Of a stretch of 45,653 nucleotides of DNA, positions 1-10,000 are shown piece after piece. Location of the stretch: contig JAFUFK010000003.1 in the NCBI GenBank assembly GCA_017469925.1, positions 77,281 through 122,933 on the forward strand. Direction: 5' to 3'. Under the pieces are notes generated by a model. It searched no databases. It was given only the letters and a program-made list of their open reading frames with translations, and was not told the origin of the DNA. The first letter of the stretch is position 1. Every line of letters begins with the position of its first letter. The DNA is from Bacteroidaceae bacterium (GTDB lineage Bacteria > Bacteroidota > Bacteroidia > Bacteroidales > Bacteroidaceae). A program made the position numbers and the translations under genes.

Positions 1-897
1 GACGTGTTCAAGGTGCATGCCTGGATGGACACCCTCCTCGTAGAACGTCTGGAGGAACGTGCCCGACTGGTGGAACAGCGATTGAAGGCGACCAACGGCA
101 ACTGGGAGTGGGCGCTCTTCGTCACGCTGGCCCGAAACTTCGGGTTCGGACTCAACGGCGATGCCTTCGAGACGTGGGCCAAGCGCATCCCCTTGGACAA
201 GACGGGTAAGCACCGCGACGACCTGTTCCAGATTGAGGCCATCTTCCTGGGCATGGCCGGACTGCTCGAAGACGTCTCACTGCCTCAGAAGGCCGTGGCC
301 GACGACTACTTCCGCCGGCTGCAAAAGGAGTTCCAGTACCAGTGTCGGCTCTTCTCGCTCGGAGCCATCATGCCCTACCAGCAGTGGAAGTACCTCCGAC
401 TGCGCCCCCAGAACTTTCCGCACATACGTCTGGCCGAACTGGCGTGGATGTACCACAAGGGCGGAGTGACCCTTTCTGTGCTGAAGGATGCCGTCATGGA
501 GGAACAACCCCTGGAGGCGCTGCGCCGTACACTGGTGGCCGAGACGTCGGAGTACTGGCAGAACCACATCATCTTCGGCAATCCTATTGAGAAACGGTCC
601 CTGCGTCTGAGCAAGAGTTCGCAGAACCTGCTGATTATCAACACCGTCGTGCCCGTGCTCTATGCCCACGCCATGACCCACGACAACTGGCTCCTGCGCG
701 AACGTGTGCTGAACCTCCTACGCCTCTTGCCTGCCGAACAGAACTACATCATGCGTCAGTGGGCGGGATGTGGGCTCCGGGTAGATACGGCCGCCGACAG
801 CCAAGCCCTGATAGAACTGAAACGACAATATTGCGACCGCCACGACTGCCTGCGATGCAGTTTTGGCTACGAATTCCTTAGCGCCAAACAATTATGA
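1..897 (+). CDS. DUF2851 family protein, 5' end outside the window
   Basis: The frame is open from base 1 (GAC), so the N-terminus is missing; 298 residues remain. Blocks such as WEWALFVTLARNFGFG, the RPQNFPHIRLAELA segment and a C-terminal cysteine/histidine cluster (CDRHDCLRC) match what I remember of DUF2851, a Bacteroidetes family of unknown function. No signal peptide or membrane segment is visible in the part present. The stop codon overlaps the ATG of the thioesterase gene (ATGA), so the two are probably translationally coupled and form an operon with dprA. The family assignment is from memory of conserved blocks; the biochemical role is unknown. Confidence 0.8.
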   Translation, partial: DVFKVHAWMDTLLVERLEERARLVEQRLKATNGNWEWALFVTLARNFGFGLNGDAFETWAKRIPLDKTGKHRDDLFQIEAIFLGMAGLLEDVSLPQKAVADDYFRRLQKEFQYQCRLFSLGAIMPYQQWKYLRLRPQNFPHIRLAELAWMYHKGGVTLSVLKDAVMEEQPLEALRRTLVAETSEYWQNHIIFGNPIEKRSLRLSKSSQNLLIINTVVPVLYAHAMTHDNWLLRERVLNLLRLLPAEQNYIMRQWAGCGLRVDTAADSQALIELKRQYCDRHDCLRCSFGYEFLSAKQL

Positions 898-1280
898 CAC
901 ACGAACTAAGAATGAAGGTGCGCGACTATGAGTGCGACCTGCAAGGCATCGTCAACAATGCCAACTACCAACACTACACCGAACATGCCCGCCACGAGAT
1001 GCTCCTGGGACTGGGCGTCTCCTTTGCCGACCTGCACCAGCGGGGTATCGACGTCGTGGTGGCCCGCATCTCGCTCAGCTATAAAGCTCCGCTCCGTAGC
1101 GGCGACGAGTTCCTCGTGCGCTCCGAGGTCAGGAAAGAGGGGGTGAAGTATGTTTTCCGTCAGGACATCATTCGCCTGAGCGACAATCGCCTCTCGTGTC
1201 GCGTTGAGGTGGTCAATGCCGTACTTATCGACGGCAAACTGGCCGCCGAGTGCCCCGAACTGGACAGACTACTCTCATGA
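894..1280 (+). CDS. YbgC/FadM-type acyl-CoA thioesterase
   Basis: A 128-residue single hotdog-fold protein. The N-terminal segment YECDLQGIVNNANY is the 4-hydroxybenzoyl-CoA thioesterase signature (D-x-x-G-x-V-N-N-x-x-Y), with the catalytic Asp at about residue 14; it is followed by YTEHARHEML. Length fits the family (about 130). Family members hydrolyse short or medium acyl-CoA thioesters in the cytoplasm; the substrate here cannot be read from sequence. The start ATG overlaps the DUF2851 stop (ATGA) and its own stop overlaps the dprA ATG in the same way, so the three genes are tightly coupled. Confidence 0.88.
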   Translation: MTHELRMKVRDYECDLQGIVNNANYQHYTEHARHEMLLGLGVSFADLHQRGIDVVVARISLSYKAPLRSGDEFLVRSEVRKEGVKYVFRQDIIRLSDNRLSCRVEVVNAVLIDGKLAAECPELDRLLS

Positions 1281-2386
1281 ACGACGAACTGATATACCTG
1301 ATGGCGCTAACGCGCGTGTTGCCCTATCAGTCACAGGTGCAGCGCATGTTGTTGGATGCGGTGGGCAGCGCCACGAAACTCCACGAGGCACGTACCTCTC
1401 TCAGGGACCTTGTACCTGATGCCACCGACCGCCTTGCAGCTACCGTGGCACAGATGGGTCAGCACCTGGAACGTGCCCGGCAGGAAATGGACTTTGCCCT
1501 ACGGAACCAGATACGCATCATCGCCCTTTCCGACACGGACTACCCTGCCCGACTGCGCGAGTGCCCCGACGCACCCATAATCCTCTTCTACCGCGGTACG
1601 GCCGACCTCAACAGTCGTCACATCCTCAGCATGGTGGGTACCCGCAAGGCTACGGAATACGGAAAGACGTTCTGCCAACACTTCATGCGTGACTTGGCGC
1701 AACTTTGTCCCGATGCGCTGGTCGTCAGCGGACTGGCCTATGGCATTGACATCAACAGCCATCGGCAGGCTCTTACGAACCGGTTGCAGACCATAGGTGT
1801 GCTGGCTCACGGACTGGACCAAATCTATCCGCGCCTCCATCGCCAGACGGCCATCGAAATGCTGCGACAGGGCGGACTGCTGACCGAGTTTATGAGTGGG
1901 AGTATGGCCGAGAAGGTCAACTTCGTCAGCCGTAACCGCATCGTAGCCGGCATGGCCGATGCCACCATCGTAGTGGAGAGTGCCGACCGAGGGGGTAGCC
2001 TCATCACTGCCCGCATTGCCACTGAATACAATCGCGACGTCTTTGCCGTACCCGGTCGCATCGGCGACACGGCGTCCGCGGGTTGCAACCAACTCATCCG
2101 TGACAACCGCGCAGGCCTGCTCGAAACGGCCGAAGACTTTGTCGTCACAATGGGATGGGCCACCCTGGCACAGGAAAAACGACCCGTACAGCGAGAGATC
2201 TTCCCCACCCTTTCCCCCGATGAAATGGTAATTTTTGAGGCTTTGAAGGATTCTGAAGGCAAGCACCTAAACTTGCTTTCCCTTGAGACCCACCTGCCCG
2301 TTGGCCGCCTCAGCAGTCTGCTCTTCGACATGGAGATGCGGGGCCTCGTACGTCTCATGAGCGGCGGCATGTACCGATGGGTATAA
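1277..2386 (+). CDS. dprA: DNA processing protein DprA
   Basis: A 369-residue protein. DprA binds incoming single-stranded DNA and loads RecA during natural transformation. The central Rossmann-like fold is clear: MVGTRKATEYG, then VVSGLAYGIDINSHRQAL, the TEFMSG and NFVSRNRIVAGMAD segments and the GSLITARIA block. An N-terminal helical domain and a C-terminal winged-helix-like domain (about residues 310-369, ending MSGGMYRWV) flank it. The ATG at 1277 was chosen over an in-frame GTG at 1250 because it overlaps the thioesterase stop (ATGA). The gene is convergent with the glycosyltransferase, with only 8 bases between their stops. Confidence 0.93.
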   Translation: MNDELIYLMALTRVLPYQSQVQRMLLDAVGSATKLHEARTSLRDLVPDATDRLAATVAQMGQHLERARQEMDFALRNQIRIIALSDTDYPARLRECPDAPIILFYRGTADLNSRHILSMVGTRKATEYGKTFCQHFMRDLAQLCPDALVVSGLAYGIDINSHRQALTNRLQTIGVLAHGLDQIYPRLHRQTAIEMLRQGGLLTEFMSGSMAEKVNFVSRNRIVAGMADATIVVESADRGGSLITARIATEYNRDVFAVPGRIGDTASAGCNQLIRDNRAGLLETAEDFVVTMGWATLAQEKRPVQREIFPTLSPDEMVIFEALKDSEGKHLNLLSLETHLPVGRLSSLLFDMEMRGLVRLMSGGMYRWV

Positions 2387-2394
2387 GAGGGGGA

Positions 2395-3303
2395 TTAGCG
2401 ACGCCAGCGGCGTAACAGCGCGCGAGCAATATCTCCCGATGAAACCGATAGTTTTCGACGATTACGGACAATATTTCCCAGCGCTTTGTGGTCGGCCTCA
2501 GCCATGTGGGCAACGCAGGCCCGGTGGTAGTAGGCATCGATGACGGGGAGCAACTCATTCTGTCTCTTGAACCCCATTTCCTCAACAATCTGCCTGACCT
2601 GTTCGATGTACTGGCGAAAGGCCACGAGTTTTTCATCCATGTCCCGGGCGTCGGACGAAATGTTTGCCCCGCTGTCGCAGAAGGTGGTCAGGCACTCAGG
2701 CGTAGAGGCAATACCCCCATGCCGGGCAAAGCGAAAAATGGACAGGTTGTCGGAGCCCCAGGCATAGGGCAGAGGGGTGTATCCACCAGCCTCGCGCATC
2801 GTCTGCGTACGTACCATAAACTCGCTGATGGTCTGTCGGCGACGGCTGTGATAGAGGTCCCACATGTAATCCTCGAGGCTCTCCCATTCAGGTGACTCTG
2901 GATAAAGGCTCACTTCGCGCCCTTCCCCATCAACGACGCGCACACGGGAGCGCAGGACGTTGCACTCGGGATGTTGCTCTGCCAGGCGAAGCAGGGTCTC
3001 GACAAACGTAGGGGCATACTGGTCGTCGTCGCACAAGAGGCAAAACCACTCGCCACGGGCCCGACGCAGGCACTCGTTCCAATTCCGAGAAGGGTCGCCC
3101 TTGCCCACATTCCTTTCGTTCACGAAATAGCGAATGCGCGGGTCGTCAAAAGCCCGTACCACCGAATCCACGTCCTCTGGCGACTGGTCGTTGACTATCA
3201 CTACCTCAGTATTCCCGTACGTTTGCCTAAGCGCCGAGGCGATACTCCCACGCAGTCGGCCTGCCTTATACGCTGGAATGGCTATGGTTACGAGTGGCTT
3301 CAT
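2395..3303 (-). CDS. Family 2 glycosyltransferase
   Basis: A 302-residue GT-A fold glycosyltransferase. It starts MKPLVTIAIPAYKAG (the usual beta1 strand), has VVIVNDQSPEDV (nucleotide-binding Asp), and LLCDDDQYAP at about residues 88-97 gives the metal-binding DxD-like motif. A helical C-terminal part of about 90 residues ends in a basic tail (RALLRRWRR). No membrane segment is obvious, so it is probably cytoplasmic or peripheral. The donor and acceptor sugars cannot be predicted. It lies on the same strand downstream of the fumarate reductase genes but is separated from them by a hairpin terminator, so it is probably transcribed separately. Confidence 0.88.
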   Translation of the reverse strand: MKPLVTIAIPAYKAGRLRGSIASALRQTYGNTEVVIVNDQSPEDVDSVVRAFDDPRIRYFVNERNVGKGDPSRNWNECLRRARGEWFCLLCDDDQYAPTFVETLLRLAEQHPECNVLRSRVRVVDGEGREVSLYPESPEWESLEDYMWDLYHSRRRQTISEFMVRTQTMREAGGYTPLPYAWGSDNLSIFRFARHGGIASTPECLTTFCDSGANISSDARDMDEKLVAFRQYIEQVRQIVEEMGFKRQNELLPVIDAYYHRACVAHMAEADHKALGNIVRNRRKLSVSSGDIARALLRRWRR

Positions 3304-3322
3304 GTCTCATTTTCAACGAATA

Positions 3323-3366
3323 GGGAAAAAACATACCACCGCCGACTAATCAGCCAGCGGTGGTAT
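3323..3366 (-). terminator. Intrinsic terminator after frdB
   Basis: A perfect 10-base-pair inverted repeat (3333-3342 with 3357-3366, arm ATACCACCGC) with a 14-base loop. Read on the minus strand it is followed by a T tract (complement of the A6 run at 3326-3331). It lies 14 bases past the frdB stop and separates the fumarate reductase operon from the glycosyltransferase gene. Confidence 0.85.
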
Positions 3367-3380
3367 ATGAATATTGGAAC

Positions 3381-4139
3381 TTAATCCGCAAGCTTTGCAC
3401 AGATGAACTCGCGGTTGAGGCGGGCGATGTTGGCGATGGTCTCGCACTTCGGGCAGACAGCCTCGCAGGCACGGGTATTGGTGCAGTTACCGAAGCCCAG
3501 TTCGTCCATCTTAGCCACCATGTTCTTGGCACGACGGGCAGCCTCTACGCGACCCTGGGGAAGCAGGGCAAGCTGAGAAACCTTCGAGGAGACGAAGAGC
3601 ATGGCGGAGCCATTCTTACAAGCGGCGACGCAGGCACCACAACCGATGCAGGAGGCGCAGTCCATAGCCTCGTCGGCATCCTCCTTGGGGATGAGGATGG
3701 CGTTGGCATCCTGAGCCTGACCGGTGCGGATGGTGGTGTAGCCGCCGGCCTGCATAATCTTGTCGAAGGCAGAGCGATCGACCATACAGTCCTTGATGAC
3801 GGGGAAACCAGCCGAACGCCAGGGCTCTACGGTGATGGTGTCGCCGTCCTTGAAGCGACGCATGTAGAGTTGGCAGGTGGTGGCACCACGCTCGGTCTTG
3901 CCGTGAGGCGTACCATTGATGTACAGTGAGCACATACCGCAGATGCCCTCGCGACAGTCGTGGTCGAAGACGAAGGGCTCCTTGCCGGCACCGATGAGTT
4001 CCTCGTTCATGATATCGAGGGCCTCCAGGAACGAAGTGTCGTCGGGTATGTTCTTCAATTCGTGGGTATCGAAGTGGCCCTTGTCCTTCGGGCCGTTCTG
4101 CTTCCAGAACTTAATCGTTACACTTATATTCTTTGCCAT
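3381..4139 (-). CDS. frdB: Fumarate reductase/succinate dehydrogenase iron-sulfur subunit
   Basis: A 252-residue electron-transfer subunit linking the flavoprotein to the membrane cytochrome. The N-terminal plant-type [2Fe-2S] ligands are CREGICGMC (C62, C67, C70) plus a later Cys (C89). The C-terminal half has two ferredoxin-like groups: C161-x2-C164-x2-C167-x2-C170-x3-C174, and C219, C225 and C229-Pro, as expected for [4Fe-4S] and [3Fe-4S] clusters. It lies 5 bases after frdA and is last in the operon. In Bacteroidales this complex works mainly as a fumarate reductase in anaerobic succinate formation; the direction is inferred from the group, not from this sequence. Confidence 0.95.
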   Translation of the reverse strand: MAKNISVTIKFWKQNGPKDKGHFDTHELKNIPDDTSFLEALDIMNEELIGAGKEPFVFDHDCREGICGMCSLYINGTPHGKTERGATTCQLYMRRFKDGDTITVEPWRSAGFPVIKDCMVDRSAFDKIMQAGGYTTIRTGQAQDANAILIPKEDADEAMDCASCIGCGACVAACKNGSAMLFVSSKVSQLALLPQGRVEAARRAKNMVAKMDELGFGNCTNTRACEAVCPKCETIANIARLNREFICAKLAD

Positions 4140-4144
4140 AGTTG

Positions 4145-6124
4145 TTAGTTCTTATAGTTACGGGTTTGTACCTTGATTGCCTCATACTCCAGGGGCTCCT
4201 TGATGAGTTCGGGATCCTTACCTTCGCCCTTGTACTCCCAGCAGCCAACGTAGAAGAAGTTCTCGTCGTCGCGCTTGGCCTCGCCTTCCTCGGTCTGGTA
4301 TTCCTCGCGGAAGTGACCGCCGCACGATTCGTTACGGCTGAGGGCATCGTGAGCCACGAGTTCGCCCATCGTGATGAAGTCGCGCAGGTGGATAGCCTTG
4401 TCCAGTTCGACGTTCAGGCCCTCCTTTGTGCCAGGCACGAACAGGTTGGTGTCGAATTCCTTCTGCAGGGCACGCATCTTCTCGATACCGGTCTTCAAGC
4501 CTTCTGCCGTGCGACCCATACCTACGTACTCCCACATGATGTGGCCGAGTTCCTTGTGGATGCTATCTACGGAACGCCTACCCTTGATGTTCATCAGGCG
4601 GTCGACTTCTGCCTCAACAGCCTTTTCTGCCTCCACGAACTCGGGCAGGTCGGTCGATACCTTCGGCCAGATAGCCTGGTCGGCCAGGTAATTCTGGATG
4701 GTGTAGGGCAGCACGAAGTAACCGTCGGCCAGGCCCTGCATTAGGGCGGAGGCACCGAGACGGTTGGCACCGTGGTCGGAGAAGTTGCACTCGCCGATAG
4801 CGAAGAGGCCGGGGATGGAGGTCTGTAGTTCGTAGTCCACCCAGATGCCGCCCATCGTGTAGTGGATGGCGGGGTAAATCATCATGGGCTTGTAGTACTT
4901 CACGCCGTTGATTTCATTGGCCAGGTCGCCGGGATAGACATCGGTAATCTCCTCGTACATGTCGAAGAGGTTGCCGTAACGCTGCTTCATGGCATCGAGG
5001 CCAAGGCGGTTGATACTCTCAGAGAAGTCGAGGAACACGGCCAAGCCGGTGTTGTTCACGCCGAAGCCCTTGTCGCAACGCTCCTTGGCAGCACGAGAGG
5101 CCACGTCACGCGGCACGAGGTTACCGAAGGCGGGATAGCGACGTTCCAAGTAGTAGTCGCGGTCTTCCTCGGGAATCTCCCAACCTTGCAGCGTGCCTTC
5201 CTGCAACTTCTTGGCATCCTCCAACTTCTTGGGCACCCAAATACGACCGTCGTTACGCAGCGATTCGGACATCAGCGTCAGTTTCGACTGCTTGTCGCCG
5301 TGTACGGGGATGCAAGTGGGGTGAATCTGCACGTAAGAAGGATTTGCGAAGTAAGCACCCTTGCGGTAGCACTGAACGGCTGCCGTGCAGTTGCAACCCA
5401 TAGCATTGGTAGAGAGGAAATAGGTGTTGCCGTAACCGCCAGTAGCGATAACCACGGCATTGGCGGAGAAGCGCTCCAGTTTACCGGTCACGAGGTTCTT
5501 GGCGATGATGCCACGGGCACGGCCATTGACGATGACCACGTCCTCCATCTCGTAGCGGGTGTAGAGTTTCACCTTGCCGGCGTTCACCTGGCAACTCAGC
5601 GAAGAGTAGGCACCGAGTAGCAACTGCTGACCCGTCTGACCCTTGGCGTAGAACGTACGGCTCACCTGAGCACCACCGAACGAACGGTTGGCCAACATGC
5701 CACCATACTCGCGAGCGAAGGGAACGCCCTGAGCCACGCACTGGTCGATGATGTTGTTCGACACCTCAGCCAAACGATAGACGTTGGCCTCACGGGCACG
5801 ATAGTCGCCACCCTTCACAGTGTCGTAGAACAGACGATAGACGGAGTCGCCGTCGTTCTGGTAGTTCTTGGCCGCATTGATACCACCCTGTGCAGCGATG
5901 GAGTGTGCGCGACGGGGCGAGTCCTGGATGCACAGGTTGATGACGTTGAAGCCCATCTCGCCCAGCGAGGCTGCAGCGCTGGCACCAGCCAGACCCGTAC
6001 CAACCACGATGACGTCGAGCTTCAGTTTGTTCTTGGGGTTCACCAGTCGCTGATGAGCCTTATATTCCTTCCATTTCTCAGGCACTGGACCTGCGGGAAT
6101 CTTAGAATCTATAACTTTTGCCAT
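4145..6124 (-). CDS. frdA: Fumarate reductase/succinate dehydrogenase flavoprotein subunit
   Basis: A 659-residue catalytic subunit. The FAD Rossmann motif [19 protein letters not shown] is near residue 41, followed by [14 protein letters not shown], whose His is the usual covalent FAD attachment site. The HPTCIPV region and the substrate-binding blocks ([25 protein letters not shown]) are present. Length is as usual for the Bacteroides/Wolinella type B enzyme, longer than the E. coli subunit. It follows frdC after 42 bases that hold a short heptamer repeat, and precedes frdB by 5 bases. It interconverts fumarate and succinate on the cytoplasmic side of the membrane. Confidence 0.96.
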   Translation of the reverse strand: MAKVIDSKIPAGPVPEKWKEYKAHQRLVNPKNKLKLDVIVVGTGLAGASAAASLGEMGFNVINLCIQDSPRRAHSIAAQGGINAAKNYQNDGDSVYRLFYDTVKGGDYRAREANVYRLAEVSNNIIDQCVAQGVPFAREYGGMLANRSFGGAQVSRTFYAKGQTGQQLLLGAYSSLSCQVNAGKVKLYTRYEMEDVVIVNGRARGIIAKNLVTGKLERFSANAVVIATGGYGNTYFLSTNAMGCNCTAAVQCYRKGAYFANPSYVQIHPTCIPVHGDKQSKLTLMSESLRNDGRIWVPKKLEDAKKLQEGTLQGWEIPEEDRDYYLERRYPAFGNLVPRDVASRAAKERCDKGFGVNNTGLAVFLDFSESINRLGLDAMKQRYGNLFDMYEEITDVYPGDLANEINGVKYYKPMMIYPAIHYTMGGIWVDYELQTSIPGLFAIGECNFSDHGANRLGASALMQGLADGYFVLPYTIQNYLADQAIWPKVSTDLPEFVEAEKAVEAEVDRLMNIKGRRSVDSIHKELGHIMWEYVGMGRTAEGLKTGIEKMRALQKEFDTNLFVPGTKEGLNVELDKAIHLRDFITMGELVAHDALSRNESCGGHFREEYQTEEGEAKRDDENFFYVGCWEYKGEGKDPELIKEPLEYEAIKVQTRNYKN

Positions 6125-6136
6125 AATATTTCTTTA

Positions 6137-6164
6137 GTTACGAGTTACGAATTACGAGTTACGA
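6137..6164. repeat. Heptamer repeat (about 4 copies) between frdC and frdA
   Basis: Four consecutive 7-base units, GTTACGA, GTTACGA, ATTACGA, GTTACGA, fill most of the 42-base gap between the frdC stop and the frdA start. Such a run can change copy number by slippage, which would alter the spacing ahead of the frdA ribosome binding region. Confidence 0.8.
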
Positions 6165-6166
6165 AA

Positions 6167-6871
6167 TCAAGCACCGCAACAAGAGGCAGCGCAACAGAGG
6201 CTGGGGGCACAGCCGAAGGCGAAGGCCAGCACAACGACGAGGAACATGAGCATCACGAGGGTCACGTAGATGATGCCGATGCACTTCCAGCGGTCGAGCC
6301 ACGTCTTACCGCTCCAACCGAGGGTCTGCATAGCCGACCAGAAGCCGTGGGTCAAGTGGAACCAGATGGCCAGAATCCAGATGACGTAGAGCACCACGTA
6401 GCAGGGATTCGAGAACGTGTTCACGATCTTGGCGAAACCGTCGGCGGGAGCCGGGTCGAAATGAATCGACGGGAACAGTTCGGCGAACATCATGTTCCAC
6501 CAGAAGTTGTAGAGGTGCAGAATGAGGCCCAAGCAGATGATGATGCCCAGGACGAGCATGTTCTGGCTGGCCCACTCCACCTTAGCGGGTTTGTCGGTCA
6601 CGGCGTACTGGCTGGTGCCGCGTGCCTTCTTGTTCTGGAAAGTCAGAATGAAGGCATACACGATGTGCAGCAAGGCCAGTGCGGCCAGGCCGAGCGTAGC
6701 CACGACGGCATACCAGTTGGCACCCAGAAGTTCGCAAATCATGTTGTAAGCGTCCTTCGAGAATAAGGCCACTACGTTCATGCTGCCGTGGAACGTGAGG
6801 AACAGGATAAGTGCCAAGCCGGTCACGGACATAATCACTTTCCTGCCGATGGATGAATTAGTTAACCACAT
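6167..6871 (-). CDS. frdC: Fumarate reductase/succinate dehydrogenase cytochrome b subunit
   Basis: A 234-residue membrane anchor with five hydrophobic segments (for example VIMSVTGLALILFLTFHG, ALALLHIVYAFILTF and a final LVMLMFLVVVLAFAFG). Histidines in or near the helices (FHGSMN, LLHIVYAF, ILHLYNF, WFHLTHGFW) are candidate haem b ligands. It resembles the single-polypeptide dihaem cytochrome b of type B fumarate reductases. It is first in the operon, with the flavoprotein and iron-sulfur genes following. The last 14 residues carry five cysteines (CAPSLCCAASCCGA), which I would not expect from the core family. Confidence 0.93.
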   Translation of the reverse strand: MWLTNSSIGRKVIMSVTGLALILFLTFHGSMNVVALFSKDAYNMICELLGANWYAVVATLGLAALALLHIVYAFILTFQNKKARGTSQYAVTDKPAKVEWASQNMLVLGIIICLGLILHLYNFWWNMMFAELFPSIHFDPAPADGFAKIVNTFSNPCYVVLYVIWILAIWFHLTHGFWSAMQTLGWSGKTWLDRWKCIGIIYVTLVMLMFLVVVLAFAFGCAPSLCCAASCCGA

Positions 6872-6936
6872 AAAATTTAGGATTGATTTAAGTTATTAAT
6901 AATTTGTTACTAATCAGTTTTAGGTATTACGCGCCA

Positions 6937-6967
6937 CAAATTTAAGATTTTTTTACCATTCTGCCAA
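6937..6967 (-). promoter_or_regulatory. Promoter of the fumarate reductase operon
   Basis: On the minus strand a TTG (-33-like, 6965-6967) is followed about 20 bases later by TAAATTTG (6937-6944), matching the Bacteroidetes -7 box TAnnTTTG. Transcription would start near 6930 and leave a leader of about 60 AT-rich bases before frdC. Confidence 0.5.
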
Positions 6968-6985
6968 GTATTTCGGCCAAAAGGT

Positions 6986-7019
6986 ACGAAAACGGCACAC
7001 AGGAAGCCCGTGTGCCGTT
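6986..7019 (-). terminator. Intrinsic terminator after the sulfatase gene
   Basis: A perfect 10-base-pair stem, AACGGCACAC (6991-7000) with GTGTGCCGTT (7010-7019), and a 9-base loop. On the minus strand the stem ends in TTTT, about 21 bases after the sulfatase stop codon. Confidence 0.8.
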
Positions 7020-7040
7020 GGTTCGGATTGATAGTTAAGG

Positions 7041-10000
7041 CTATTTTAATACCACCTTACGCTGATTTTGGATATAGATACCCTTCTGCTGCGGTTGCAC
7101 TCGCCGACCGCTCAAGTCGTAGATACCAGAGGCATCGGCGGCTTGCCGGATATCCTTGATACCGATGACAATATCAGAAGGCAGGCCCTCGGCGCCCGAA
7201 TCGGCAGTCATGTAAGCCGTAAAGCCCCAGATGACTTCGTCGGCAGCCTTCACCATCGTCTCGCCGTTCCATACGAGTTCCTCGCCAGTGGTGTACTCAG
7301 TGGTATAGGTGCCCTTGAGTTGACTTTCGGCATGGATATCCTCAAAGCCTAATGCCAACCTGTAAGCTCCCGACTCGCCCGAAAGCAGCACGGGGGTAGC
7401 CGCAGGAATAAGGTTGCCCAGCGAGGTTAGTTCGAGTTTGCCGTCGCCCACACCGACAAGGTATGCCACAAGGCCAGTGGGCAGGGTTGCCGTTTGCGGC
7501 AGATAGGTACTGCCCCAGCCATTCTCGCCGATGGTGACGGGAACTTCGGTCACATATTCGAGCAAGAAGTTGTTGTAGGTATTGTTGGCGTTCGAACGGT
7601 ACATAATGGAATGATTGCTATTGTTGACCATCAGGTTGCGCTCACCCTTCGACCCGTCGAGGGCCACGATATAGTAAGCACCCACCGTACCGTCGGCCGA
7701 CTTGCGGAAGTCCATCTTACTCTTCACGGCACCAGGCACGTGGAGCCAGTTGGTATCCATGTAGAGACCGTTGAGGAAGTTCACGAGATACTGCCCGTCG
7801 TAGTAGAAGATGCCGTAGTCGTCGGGCTCGGTGCTGAGCGACATGCACTCGGGGTCGTCGCCACCCAAACTCTCATCGTAGCTGCGCGCATAGCCCAACG
7901 TCTTGGCACTACGAATGCGCAGGAAGGAGTGGGCGCGCGGCTGGTTGATGGTCAGGTGGCTATAGACGGCCTTCACGCGGTCGTTGTAGTCGTTAAGTTT
8001 ATCCAATACGGCTTGGCTCTCGCCGGGACTGGCCTCCAGGTAGGCCTCTACTTCGGCCATCAAGGCGGCATAGTCTTCGTCGCCCTCGGCCTGGCTGTAG
8101 CAGTTGAGCAGGTCGGGCTGGATGAAGTCGGTATATGTCTTGGCCGTATTGAAGTTGGTGCGCAGGGAGGTGCGGGCGGCCAGTATGCGGGCAGCCAGTT
8201 CCTCATCGGGGTCTCCCACTACGACTTTCTCTATGTGGAATATGTTACCGTCCCACTTATAGTCGTAGAGTTTGATGCTCGTGTCGCTCGAACCCACATA
8301 CCAATTGACCTTGAACTCGGTGTTGTCACAGATGAGGTATCCGGAATAGACCTGTCCCGTCGTAGCATCGGTGCCACCCTGGTCGCTGACGTACGGCTTG
8401 ATGTACCAGTCGCAGCCCTCGCTGTTCCACGAGGCTTCGCCTGCCATCAGGAGGTCGTTGGCGTTGTTGTGTATCTTCGCCGTAAGCACGCCGTCGGCTG
8501 CCGAACCTGTGAAGTAGAACTGCGTAGCCTCGTCGGGATTGTCCGTAAGTCCCAGTTTCTGGCTATTGCTACGAAACATGGCATAGTTAATCTTACCCTG
8601 AGCCGCAAAGCGGGCATTTCGGATGCGATAATAGACGGGCTCGGCAGGATTGGTCGTCACCTCGGGCAGGCCGGCATTAGGGTCGTCGGGACCAGCGTCA
8701 GGGCTGATGAACTTGAAGCGGCAACCACGGTCGGCATAGCTACTGCCGTCGTAGGGCATTACGACCCAGTTCATGTTGCAGTCGGCACCGTGCGACGAGC
8801 CTCGGTTGCTGATGTAGAGGCCGTCGATGGTAATGCCGAAGTAGCCGCTATAAGAGGTCATTACGGTCTGAAATTCAGTTGGTTGCGACTCGGCGCCATA
8901 TTGCAGGTACGAGGCCGTCACCTTGTCGGTGGCCGAATAACCGCTACGGGTAAGCCCCTCGGTATAGCTTACGGGCTTGCCGTCGGCCGTATAGATACAG
9001 AGGTGGAACTCGTCGCTACCCTGCGTGAAGTAGAACTGTTGCTTCTGGGCATCAGTGCCCTCGAGGCGGTCGAGTGTCACCTGGACGGCAGGGTATCCGT
9101 TCTCCTGACCCAGGGTCCAGTAGAAGGGGCCTCCCTCGTCGGCACTCGAATTGCGGGCGTCCTGTACGAGGTAGAGGTGTTTCTCGCCATCCTGGGTGCT
9201 CAGTTCGATGCCCAGGTCGTTGACATTCATGGGGTCGCCGGGCGCAGCTATCTGCACACCATCGACGGGCCAGGGCACATACTCGCCCGTAGTGGCCAGG
9301 GTCGGACGCTTAGCCCCATAGGCCTTCAGCGAGTCGGTCAGTTCCTGAGCGAGTTGGAGGGCCAGTTCGGGCATCTCCTGGGCCAGGTTGTGCTCCTCGC
9401 CGATGTCATCGCGCACGTTGTAGAGCCGGCGCTCCTGGTTCTCCCAGAAGTAGAGCAGATGGTAGTCGCCCTTCATGATGGCGCTCCAGGCTCCGTAGCC
9501 TTCCGACTTGTCCTGAGACTCACCCCAGCGGTTGGGATAGTGCCAGATGGCCACACGGTCGCGAGCAATCGAGGGGTCGCGCAGGACATCGACAAAACTC
9601 TTTCCATCGACCGTCTGCACGGTTTGGTACTCCGATACGCCAGCCATCTCGAGGATGCTGGGGAAGAAGTCCTCAATCATGACGCGATTATCGTTTTTCG
9701 AGCCTTCCTCGACGACATTAGGCCACGACACAATCATCGGCTCGTGGACACCACCGTCGTAGCCGCTGCCCTTACCGCCTCGGCTGGGGAAGTTGGGGTC
9801 GTGGTTGAGCCGGCCCTGACGAGGACTTACGCCCTGACCGCCGTTGTCGGACATGAAGAGGATGATGGTGTTGTCGGCCACTGCCGGATGGGCATCGAGC
9901 CAATCCATCAGGTCTCCCAGGCTCTTATCCATGCCCTCGATGAGGGCAGCCCGGTTGACCTCACTCGTCGATAGCGTAGCCTGGAACTGCTCGTCGTACC

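Noticed and set aside
7494-9974. An 826-codon open frame on the + strand opposite the sulfatase gene
   Set aside because: It is antisense to a protein with clear sulfatase motifs, has no recognisable domain, and arises from codon bias of the real gene.
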